A DNA stretch of 47,500 bases from Terriglobales bacterium (GTDB lineage Bacteria > Acidobacteriota > Terriglobia > Terriglobales > Acidobacteriaceae), in contig DATMAB010000026.1 in assembly GCA_035573675.1 (NCBI GenBank), positions 1 to 47,500 on the forward strand, read 5' to 3'. The translations under genes and the position numbers were made by a program. The notes below the pieces were generated by a model. It ran no database searches. It was not told where the DNA came from and was given only the letters and a program-made list of their open reading frames with translations. Below, in pieces: positions 18,121-24,948 of this stretch; position 1 is the stretch's first letter, and each line of letters opens with the position of its first letter.

Positions 18121-19176
18121 ATGGCAACTCAAGCACCAAGGGGCTATCTGGTCACGGAACACGGCGCCGTTATTCATGGCGATTCTTGCCTCTATCTGAA
18201 TCAGTATGTCAAGCAGTCTTCCGTGGACCTGATCATGACCAGCCCACCATTTGGCCTGGTCAGAAAGAAAGGGTACGGAAACGCTGACGCAAGCCAATAC
18301 CTTGAATGGTTCCGACCATTCGCCGAAGCCTTTCGGCGGGTTCTGAGGGACAACGGCAGCTTGGTCATCGACATTGGAGGAGCTTGGATTCCTGGGCAAC
18401 CAACCCGTAGCCTCTATCATTTCAAGCTTCTAATCATGCTTTGTGAAGAGTTTGGCTTCCATTTAGCCCAGGAGTTCTACTGGTGGAATCCCGCGAAGTT
18501 GCCCACACCAGCCGAGTGGGTCACCGTGCGCCGAATCCGAGTGAAGGACGCAGTCAATTGCATCTGGTGGCTTTCTGCGTCCCCGTGGCCCCGCGCTGAC
18601 AATCGGCGGGTGCTTCAACCTTATAGCGAAAGCATGCGAGAGCTTCTGAGGAACGGCTACAAACCAAAGAAACGGCCATCTGGACATGACATAAGTGACA
18701 AGTTTGGAATCGATAATGGCGCTTCGATTCCACCAAATCTGATAGCTCTCGCAAACACCGAGAGTAACGGAGAGTATCTAAGGTACTGTAAGCACAAGGG
18801 GATTCAACCTCATCCCGCGAGATTTCCGGCGGCAATACCCGAGTTTTTTGTACGCATGCTCACGGACGTTGGGGACCGCGTGATCGACCCCTTCGCGGGA
18901 AGTTGTGTCACCGGGGAAGTCTGTGACCGACTAAGGAGAAAGTGGATCTGCATCGAGCTCGACGAAGAATATTTGAGAGGGGCAAAATCACGATTCACAA
19001 AATCTCGGCGGCCGAGCGAGTCCCAAGCATCGCTGTTTGAGCCTGAGATAACTCCACAGGGCTTTTACAAAGCGTATCGTCCCGGGATTCTCTGGAATGG
19101 GCATCCTGCCGATCGGCTTGTGGCAGACGGCGGGCGCAGTCGCAAAGTAGGCCAGGCAGCCAAAGCAACCAAGTAA
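18121..19176 (+). CDS. Beta-class DNA methyltransferase resembling M.PvuII
   Basis: A 351-residue methyltransferase. The catalytic motif TSPPFGLVRKKGYGN lies near residue 40 and the SAM-binding DPFAGSCVTGEV near residue 256; this order (motif IV before motif I) defines the beta class, and TSPPF is typical of N4-cytosine enzymes. From memory the sequence resembles the CAGCTG methyltransferase M.PvuII over long stretches (e.g. EWVTVRRIRVKDAVNCIWW, KKRPSGHDI, GASIPPNLI, HPARFPAAIPEFFVRML). Its role is to protect host DNA against the adjacent nuclease. Low GC suggests acquisition. A ~60-residue C-terminal tail is not part of the core. Specificity is inference. Confidence 0.88.
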   Translation: MATQAPRGYLVTEHGAVIHGDSCLYLNQYVKQSSVDLIMTSPPFGLVRKKGYGNADASQYLEWFRPFAEAFRRVLRDNGSLVIDIGGAWIPGQPTRSLYHFKLLIMLCEEFGFHLAQEFYWWNPAKLPTPAEWVTVRRIRVKDAVNCIWWLSASPWPRADNRRVLQPYSESMRELLRNGYKPKKRPSGHDISDKFGIDNGASIPPNLIALANTESNGEYLRYCKHKGIQPHPARFPAAIPEFFVRMLTDVGDRVIDPFAGSCVTGEVCDRLRRKWICIELDEEYLRGAKSRFTKSRRPSESQASLFEPEITPQGFYKAYRPGILWNGHPADRLVADGGRSRKVGQAAKATK

Positions 19177-19261
19177 CTGTCTTCGCGGCAGAAATCGCTT
19201 TCTCCCCTTGACAAGCCCTCATTACTTGATATAAACTTTTTTAATGACTTATCAAAATGAT

Positions 19262-19359
19262 AAGTTCTTTGTTTTGACTATTTTGGCCCTAAGCTCTTTG
19301 ACATCAATATTTTGCCCGACCCCAGCCCCCTAAGTCTATTGCTTTGAAGATTTTGCAGG
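19262..19359. repeat. Three imperfect ~28-nt direct repeats
   Basis: Copies start at 19262, 19291 and 19332. Each opens with AAG(T/C)TCTTTG or a close variant and ends with an ATTTTG(G/C) block. Spacing is 29 and 41 nt. A G-rich run (GGGGGAGGGGAGGGGG) follows the last copy. The function is unknown. Confidence 0.55.
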
Positions 19360-19388
19360 AAAATAGGGGGAGGGGAGGGGGTCCATCA

Positions 19389-19444
19389 GACCTGCGACCT
19401 GCGGGCTGAGAACTGAGAACTGAGAACTGAGAACTGAGAACTGC
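19389..19444. repeat. Eight-unit heptad tandem array
   Basis: Exactly 56 nt = 8 units of 7 nt. Two GACCTGC units, one GGGCTGA, four identical GAACTGA and a terminal GAACTGC. TGA recurs every 7 nt, covering all three frames on the plus strand. It lies 5 nt from the stop of the downstream minus-strand gene. Confidence 0.9.
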
Positions 19445-19449
19445 CCCTC

Positions 19450-20943
19450 TCACCGCAGCCGGTTGGCCACCGCCTGTACGCGCTCGTCAGTGCGGAAGCC
19501 GTGAATGTAGAGGGGGCCGGGCCGGCTGCGGACGTAGTCCGTGGCCTGGCTGATCTGGTCGCTGGCGTCGCCCGACGACGGAATGGAAATGTGGGTGAAC
19601 TGGAAGCCGTAGACGGCAGTCCACTGCTGCTCACGCTGGATCCAGCGCTGGTTGTCGGGCTTCGTGCCGTCCATCAGGGAGACGACTTCACGGATACCCG
19701 CCAGCTTCAGGGTTCCGATCTCGTCGTCGGTCGGGTAGGGCCCGAGCACATATTTCCTGTTGAACTTGAACAGCGGCCCGCGCTCGAAGGAATCGCGTCC
19801 GATGGGGACGGGAACAAACTGCCCGCCGCCGAGAGCGGCATCGAGCGGCCAGACCCAGCGTCCTATGCGGTAGCCGAGGATGTACACCCGCTCGCCTGAG
19901 TTGCGCGCGTACTGGGCTAGGTCGCGAATGGCCAGCGGGTCGGGCGCATGGGTATCGATCGGCTTGGTGGTGACCCGCAGGTTGTAGTCGGCGGCCACCT
20001 TGTTGATCTGCTCGATCCAGGGCTGATTGTCGGGATCAGCGGGATCGAGCGTGGAGATGACCTCGCGCACGCCGTGGCGCAGTACGGCGGTGAACCATTC
20101 CTGCTCCACGGGCAGCGGTCCCAGGACGATGCGCTTGTGCTCGTAGGTGAAAATCGTGCCGCGCTCAAGACGTTCGGGCAGCAGCTCGTCCACGGATTCT
20201 CCCGCCAGCGCCAGCCCGTGGGTGGCCATCTGGCGGACGAGGTTGGCGCGATGCTGGCCCAGATAACAGTGCACGTAGTACCGCTTGCTGCCGTCGCCGA
20301 GCAGGCGGCGGATGGCCTCCAGTGCGTCCCGGTTCTCCGAGATCCAGGGCAGCATGGGGAAGGAGTACACCGGGATGCCGGCCTCGCCGGCGTTGGCGGT
20401 TTCGCGGTCGAGCAGCACCTTTTCGAAGGGAAGCGCGGGATGCAGCAGAGTAATCACGCCGTCGTAGTGCTGGAACTTGAGGCTCTTCAGGTCGTCCAGG
20501 TCGGGGTAGGGACCGAAGGTCAGGTTGCGGGAGAGCTGCTGGACGCGGGCGCGCCGCTCGGCGATGATGCCGACTCCGGTGTCCAGGAACATGACGAAGG
20601 CGGCGCCGGCTGCGACCACGACGAGCAGCAGGACGAGATGCGCCTGCCGCGGGCGATAGGTGCGCCCGAGTGCAAGGCGGTAATAGAGCGCGGTGACCGC
20701 CAGGGCGATCAGGCCCCAGGCGAAGACCAGCAGGCCGAGGAGGCGGTCGATGCCGGCCTGTCCCCAGCCCCGCGCTTCGAGCGCATGCTCCAGCGGCACC
20801 AGAGCGAACAGGAGGAAGGCAGCGCCGCCGGCAAAGCCGAAACAGCCCAGGAACAGCAAGGTCATCAGCCACTTGCGCCCGCGGCCGAGAGCGGGGCCGC
20901 GCGCCGTGGCTTTGGAACCCGATGGAGTGCCGCGTTGTGCCAT
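19450..20943 (-). CDS. Membrane protein with three tandem tyrosine/dual-specificity-phosphatase-like domains, two degenerate
   Basis: A 497-residue protein. Three predicted membrane helices lie in the first ~120 residues (LMTLLFLGCFGFAGGAAFLLF; LLGLLVFAWGLIALAVTALYY; LVLLLVVVAAGAAFVMFL). Three repeats follow, each opening with a (F/L)GP(Y/L)P phrase (LTFGPYPDLDDL, RIVLGPLPVEQEW, YVLGPYPTDDEI). Repeat 1 has a complete CX5R phosphatase loop, HCYLGQHR (Cys226, Arg232). In repeat 2 the loop reads ILGYRIGR (Cys to Leu) and in repeat 3 HGFRTDER (Gly482 for Cys, Arg488 kept). Only repeat 1 could be catalytic; the others look like pseudophosphatase modules. ATG 20943 is chosen because upstream in-frame sequence is arginine-rich shadow. 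The substrate is unknown. Confidence 0.75.
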   Translation of the reverse strand: MAQRGTPSGSKATARGPALGRGRKWLMTLLFLGCFGFAGGAAFLLFALVPLEHALEARGWGQAGIDRLLGLLVFAWGLIALAVTALYYRLALGRTYRPRQAHLVLLLVVVAAGAAFVMFLDTGVGIIAERRARVQQLSRNLTFGPYPDLDDLKSLKFQHYDGVITLLHPALPFEKVLLDRETANAGEAGIPVYSFPMLPWISENRDALEAIRRLLGDGSKRYYVHCYLGQHRANLVRQMATHGLALAGESVDELLPERLERGTIFTYEHKRIVLGPLPVEQEWFTAVLRHGVREVISTLDPADPDNQPWIEQINKVAADYNLRVTTKPIDTHAPDPLAIRDLAQYARNSGERVYILGYRIGRWVWPLDAALGGGQFVPVPIGRDSFERGPLFKFNRKYVLGPYPTDDEIGTLKLAGIREVVSLMDGTKPDNQRWIQREQQWTAVYGFQFTHISIPSSGDASDQISQATDYVRSRPGPLYIHGFRTDERVQAVANRLR

Positions 20944-21071
20944 GCTTCGCCCGCCGGCGCGGAAAGCGTGCGCCGGGGGCATCATGATACTAGAGGCTGG
21001 AAACCTGTTGCCAAAGGCCCCGGCGACGCGAAACAATGCCGTTCCCACTCTCCCAGGGAAAGAAGCGACCG

Positions 21072-21767
21072 ATGAGCACCAGTCCGAAGCCGGCGCCGGA
21101 GGAGCGCAAGTCCGCCACTGTGGCCCTGTTCGGCCTGGAGGAGCCGGCGGCAGGCATCTTGCGCGATTGCTTCCGCCAGTTTGGCATCCGGACGGAAGCC
21201 GTGGTGGGAGACCCGGTGGAGCGCCTGCAGCGACAGAAATTCGAGGCCTGCGCGCTGCGGCTGAACGAAGATGCGGAGGCCATCCTGAAGGCGGCGCGCG
21301 GCTCGCCCTCGAACCGCCGCATCGTGGTGTATGGCCTGAGCCGCAGCCCGGAAGAGGCCATCCGCTACTCCAAGTACGGCGTGAATGCCATGTTGCAGGA
21401 GCCGGTGGACCGTCAGTCGGTGCTGAAGGTGGTGCGGGCCACGCACCTGCTGGTCATCAACGAACTGCGCATTTACGTGCGTGTTCCCGTGTTCACCGAG
21501 GTCGCTCTGGAACGCGCGGGCCGTAAGTGCACCGCCTCCACCCTGGAAGTGAGCGCCGGAGGCATGTCGATGCGCTGCGCCGAGAAGCTCGCCATGGGGG
21601 AGGCCGTCGACGTGAGCTTCACGCTGCCGGGAGAGAAGCCCTTGAAGCTGGGCGCCACGGTGGTGTGGCGGCGCGATCCTGATGTCGTGGGCCTGCGCTT
21701 CGAGCCCACTGACGAGCGCCGCATCACCGTGCGCCAGTGGATCGATACCTACCTGGGTATCGGCTGA
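21072..21767 (+). CDS. PilZ-domain protein with receiver-like N-terminus
   Basis: A 231-residue cytoplasmic protein. The N-terminal ~125 residues have the alternating strand/helix pattern of a receiver (TVALFGLEEPAAGILRDCFRQFGIRTEAV ... GVNAMLQEPVDRQSVLKVV), but no clear phospho-acceptor Asp is found, so it is likely a pseudo-receiver. The C-terminal PilZ domain has RxxxR (RIYVR) and EVSAGG, an Asp-to-Glu variant of the usual (D/N)xSxxG c-di-GMP motif. It may respond to cyclic di-GMP made by enzymes such as the GGDEF protein at 15192; this is inference. ATG 21072 is preferred to an in-frame ATG at 21036 because an AGGGAAAGAAG stretch precedes it. Confidence 0.82.
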   Translation: MSTSPKPAPEERKSATVALFGLEEPAAGILRDCFRQFGIRTEAVVGDPVERLQRQKFEACALRLNEDAEAILKAARGSPSNRRIVVYGLSRSPEEAIRYSKYGVNAMLQEPVDRQSVLKVVRATHLLVINELRIYVRVPVFTEVALERAGRKCTASTLEVSAGGMSMRCAEKLAMGEAVDVSFTLPGEKPLKLGATVVWRRDPDVVGLRFEPTDERRITVRQWIDTYLGIG

Positions 21768-21792
21768 GAAAATCACGTACACTCAGAGCGGA

Positions 21793-22695
21793 ATGGCCAC
21801 CGTCGTACTGGACCGCGTCCGCAAGGCGTTTGACCGCTTCGTGGCGGTGGACGACCTCGCCTTCTCCATCGCGCCCGGGACCATCCACGGGCTGCTGGGG
21901 CCGAACGGCGCCGGCAAGACCACCACGCTGCGCATGATCCTGGGCATCCTGGTGCCGGATTCGGGGGAAGTGCGTCTTTTCGACGAACCGTTCCGGCGCG
22001 AGCACCTGCGGCGCATCGGGTACTTGCCCGAAGAACGCGGCCTCTACAAGCGCATGAAGGTGCTGGACCAGTTGCGCTTCCTGGGCGAAGTGAAAGGACT
22101 GGCGGGCGAGGAAGCGGCACGGCGCGCGCGGCAATGGTGTGAGCGTCTGGCCATCGCAGACTGGCTGCCGCGCAAGGTCGAAGAGCTTTCCAAGGGGATG
22201 CAGCAGAAGGTGCAGTTCGTGGCGGCGCTGCTGCACGACCCGGAATTCGTCATCCTGGACGAGCCTTTCGCCGGCATGGATCCGGTGAACACCGCCATGT
22301 TGAAGGACGTGCTGGTGGAGCTGAAGAATGCCGGCCGCACCATCCTGTTCTCCACCCATCGCATGGAGCAGATCGAGCGCCTGTGCGACACGATCTGCCT
22401 GTTGCACCGCGGACGTGCCGTGCTGCAGGGAGACCTGAAGCGGATCAAGGCCGGCTACGGGCGGAACATGGTGCACGTGAGCTATGAGGGCGCAGCCGCG
22501 TTCCTGACCGGCAACGGCGTGGTGGAATCGTTCAACGACTACGGCAATTACGCCGAAGTGCGGCTCAAGGCGGGCGCCGACGCGCACGAGTTCCTGAAGC
22601 TGGTGGCCGCGAGCTGCCGCGTGAGCCGCTTCGAGCTGGTGGAACCCTCGCTGGAGCAGATCTTCCTGGAGGTGGTGGGGAAGGCCGATGCGTAA
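21793..22695 (+). CDS. ABC transporter ATP-binding protein (NatA-like)
   Basis: A 300-residue ATPase. Walker A GPNGAGKTT near residue 39, the signature VEELSKGMQQKVQF (a variant of LSGGQ), Walker B FVILDEPFAGMD and the H-loop STHRMEQ are all intact. The C-terminal extension after ~residue 230 is typical of ATPases paired with ABC-2 permeases of the Na+/drug/antibiotic export type. Its stop overlaps the permease start by 8 nt, so the two form one complex and one transcript. The substrate is not determinable. ATG 21793 gives MATVVLDRVRKAFDRF. Confidence 0.94.
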   Translation: MATVVLDRVRKAFDRFVAVDDLAFSIAPGTIHGLLGPNGAGKTTTLRMILGILVPDSGEVRLFDEPFRREHLRRIGYLPEERGLYKRMKVLDQLRFLGEVKGLAGEEAARRARQWCERLAIADWLPRKVEELSKGMQQKVQFVAALLHDPEFVILDEPFAGMDPVNTAMLKDVLVELKNAGRTILFSTHRMEQIERLCDTICLLHRGRAVLQGDLKRIKAGYGRNMVHVSYEGAAAFLTGNGVVESFNDYGNYAEVRLKAGADAHEFLKLVAASCRVSRFELVEPSLEQIFLEVVGKADA

Positions 22696-23941
22696 CGTGT
22701 GGCTCGTCCTGAAGCGCGAGTACCGGGCCTGGGTGCTCACGCGCGCCTTCTGGTTCACCACCCTGCTGATGCCGCTGCTGGTCTCGCTGCTGCTGGTGCT
22801 CCCTGCGAAGCTGGCCAGCTACCGGCTGGAGGCGCGGCGCAGCATCGTGGTGGTGACGTCGCGGGCGGAGTTCGGGGAAATGCTGCGCCAGCAGCTCACC
22901 GAGGTGGACGAGAGCAATCCCACAGCGGTGAAGTTCCAGGTGCGCGTGAGCACCCAGGCGACCGAGGCGGAGCGGGAGTCGCTGCGCGCGCAGGTGGCCG
23001 CCGGCACCATCGACGGCTACCTGTGGGCCACCGACGACGCTCTGGCCGAGCGCAAGGCGCTCTACATCTCGCGGGGCGTGGGCGACTTCATGGAGTGGGG
23101 CGGGCTGCGCGTCGCGCTGCAGGTGGCGATGATGCGCGAGGAGCTTCGACGGCAGGGCGCCGGCGCCGTCGACATGCAGGAACTGCTTCGCCCCTTCGAG
23201 CTGCAGACCGTCCGCGTGGAGCAGGGAACGGAGCGGCGCTGGAGCGGCCGCGGCATGGTCATCATGACAGTTCTTCTGGTGACCTCGCTGTACGGCGTAG
23301 TGCTGATGTACGGCGTCATCCTGATGCGCTCGGTGCTGGAGGAGAAGGCGTCGCGCATCGTCGAGGTGCTGCTCTCTTCCATCTCTTCGCGCGAGCTGAT
23401 GGCGGGCAAGATCCTGGGCGTGGGCTGCGTGGGCATGACGCAGATGGGCATCTGGGCGCTGATGGGCGTGGCCGTGCTGGTGCCGGCCATGGCCAAGTGG
23501 AAGGACATCACCCTGCAAGTGCCGGCCAGCGCGGCGCTCTTCTTCCCGGTCTTCTTCGTGCTCGGATATCTGCTGTATGCGGGATTGTGGGCGGTGCTGG
23601 CCGCCATCACCAACTCCGAGCAGGAAGCCTACCAGTTGCAGACGCTGGTGATGCTGCCGCTGCTGGTCTCCATCGTGCTGGTGTTCTTCGTCATCCGCCG
23701 GCCGGACGCCACGGTTTCCATCTGGCTCTCCATGGTGCCCTTTTTTGCGCCGCTGCTGATGTACGTGCGCATCCTGGTGGAGATTCCGCCGGCGTGGCAG
23801 ATCGCCCTTTGCCTGACTCTGCTGACGGCTACCACCTGGGGGCTGCTGACGCTGTGCGCGCGCATCTACCGTATCGGCATCCTGATGTACGGCAAGCGGC
23901 CTACCTTGGCGGAAGTGTGGCGATGGACGAAGTACGCGTGA
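22688..23941 (+). CDS. ABC-2 type transporter permease (NatB-like)
   Basis: A 417-residue permease for the preceding ATPase. A first helix (TRAFWFTTLLMPLLVSLLLVLPAKL) is followed by a ~190-residue extracytoplasmic domain, then five or six helices (VIMTVLLVTSLYGVVLMYGVILM; MTQMGIWALMGVAVLVPAMA; ALFFPVFFVLGYLLYAGLWAVLAAI; LVMLPLLVSIVLVFFVI; and C-terminal helices). The phrase EEKASRIVEVLLSSISSRELMAGKILG is the ABC-2 family coupling region. It overlaps the ATPase gene by 8 nt and the acyltransferase gene by 19 nt. This is an export role by family; the cargo is unknown. Confidence 0.92.
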   Translation: MRNVWLVLKREYRAWVLTRAFWFTTLLMPLLVSLLLVLPAKLASYRLEARRSIVVVTSRAEFGEMLRQQLTEVDESNPTAVKFQVRVSTQATEAERESLRAQVAAGTIDGYLWATDDALAERKALYISRGVGDFMEWGGLRVALQVAMMREELRRQGAGAVDMQELLRPFELQTVRVEQGTERRWSGRGMVIMTVLLVTSLYGVVLMYGVILMRSVLEEKASRIVEVLLSSISSRELMAGKILGVGCVGMTQMGIWALMGVAVLVPAMAKWKDITLQVPASAALFFPVFFVLGYLLYAGLWAVLAAITNSEQEAYQLQTLVMLPLLVSIVLVFFVIRRPDATVSIWLSMVPFFAPLLMYVRILVEIPPAWQIALCLTLLTATTWGLLTLCARIYRIGILMYGKRPTLAEVWRWTKYA

Positions 23942-24648
23942 GCGCCGCCGCCGCGGCGCCGCAGGAGAAGCCGCAGACGGGAGTCCGGTTCACGGCGTGG
24001 CAGCGCTTCGTGATTTGGCTGGCCACGTGGGCGGGCACGCTCGCCATTCGCCTGATTGCACCGACGCTGCGCTGGTCGGTCTCCATCGAGGAGGGCGGGC
24101 CGCCGGAAGGAAACGTCCGCCCGGCCATCTACGTCTTCTGGCATCGCTGCGTGTTCGTGGCCACCTGGCACTTCCGCCGGCGTGAGATCGCGGTGATGAC
24201 CAGTCAGAGCTTCGACGGCGAGTACATCGCTCGCATCATCGAGAAGTTCGGCTATGGCGCGGTGCGGGGATCGAGCTCGCGTGGCGCGGTGCGGGCGCTG
24301 CTGGGCATGCACCGCGAGATCGACCAGGGGCGCACCGTGGCCTTCACCATCGACGGCCCGCGCGGGCCGCGCTACGTGGCCAAGCCGGGGCCGGTGCTGC
24401 TGGCGCGCAACACCGGCGTGCCCGTCATGTGCTTCCACATCGCGCTCGAGGATCCGTGGATCCTGCCTTCATGGGACCAGTTCATGATTCCCAAGCCCTT
24501 CTCGCGGGCCCTGGTACGTATTGGGCGGCTCATCGATGTACCGGCGGACGCCGATTCGGCCGCCCTCGAGCGCTATCACGCCGAAATGCAGGCTACGCTC
24601 GACCGCATCCGCGAGTTCGCGGAGCAGAACGTCGCGCGGGCGCGTTGA
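23923..24648 (+). CDS. DUF374 lysophospholipid acyltransferase-family protein
   Basis: A 241-residue protein. After an N-terminal hydrophobic segment (FVIWLATWAGTLAIRLIAPTL) come DUF374 hallmarks: IYVFWHRCVF (the family's variant acyltransferase His motif), VMTSQSFDGEYIARIIEKFGYGAVRGSSSRGAVRALLGM and TIDGPRGPRYVAKPGPVLLARNTGVPVM. DUF374 proteins are thought to acylate lipid A-like or other envelope lipids, consistent with a didermal cell. The ATG at 23923 lies inside the permease gene (19-nt overlap), so expression is probably coupled. This start is preferred over the very long in-frame extension, which is a shadow of the permease. Confidence 0.88.
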   Translation: MDEVRVSAAAAAPQEKPQTGVRFTAWQRFVIWLATWAGTLAIRLIAPTLRWSVSIEEGGPPEGNVRPAIYVFWHRCVFVATWHFRRREIAVMTSQSFDGEYIARIIEKFGYGAVRGSSSRGAVRALLGMHREIDQGRTVAFTIDGPRGPRYVAKPGPVLLARNTGVPVMCFHIALEDPWILPSWDQFMIPKPFSRALVRIGRLIDVPADADSAALERYHAEMQATLDRIREFAEQNVARAR

Positions 24649-24699
24649 CAGCTTTCCTCATCCCGACTACAGTCTTGGTCGTTGACGGACGCTGTTCGG

Positions 24700-24905
24700 T
24701 CCGCCTGTTCTTTCTCAATCCGGGTTCGCGCGTCCCCGCCGCTGGGCGGGGACTGGGAAGCGGGTGAGAATCCCGCGCTGCCGCGCAACTGTAAGCGAGC
24801 GCTGTCGCGGCCGAGTCACTGTGGGGATGTTGTCCATGGGAAGGCCGGCCGCATGAAGGGATGCTGATTGCGGCATCCGAACTCGCAAAGCCAGGAGACC
24901 GGCGC
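24700..24905 (+). promoter_or_regulatory. Cobalamin (adenosylcobalamin-type) riboswitch
   Basis: The 300-nt gap before the TonB receptor holds the conserved cobalamin aptamer elements in order. They are a GGGAA/GGTGAGAATCCC core near 24753-24775, GCCGCGCAACTGTAA near 24780-24794, a TCACTG arm followed by GGGAAGGCCGGC, and the B12 box AAAGCCAGGAGACCGGC at 24887-24903. The receptor's Shine-Dalgarno lies 32 nt beyond the B12 box, so cobalamin binding probably blocks translation or transcription of the receptor. Confidence 0.92.
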
Positions 24906-24948
24906 GAAGCCGCCCTATCAACCTCTTTCGCGTGCAAAGGAGGATTCG

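Larger units (their letters stand above)
19177..19449. other. AT-rich spacer after the restriction-modification pair
   Basis: No gene is seen. The left part is strongly AT-rich, unlike the chromosome. ACTTATCA-AAA-TGATAAGT (about 19243-19265) is an 8-bp-arm hairpin followed by a T-rich run and could terminate the restriction-modification transcript. To its right are imperfect direct repeats (19262-19359) and a heptad array (19389-19444). Confidence 0.55.

Noticed and set aside
19389-19444. CRISPR array
   Set aside because: The 7-nt units have no spacers, and no cas genes are near; it is a simple tandem array.
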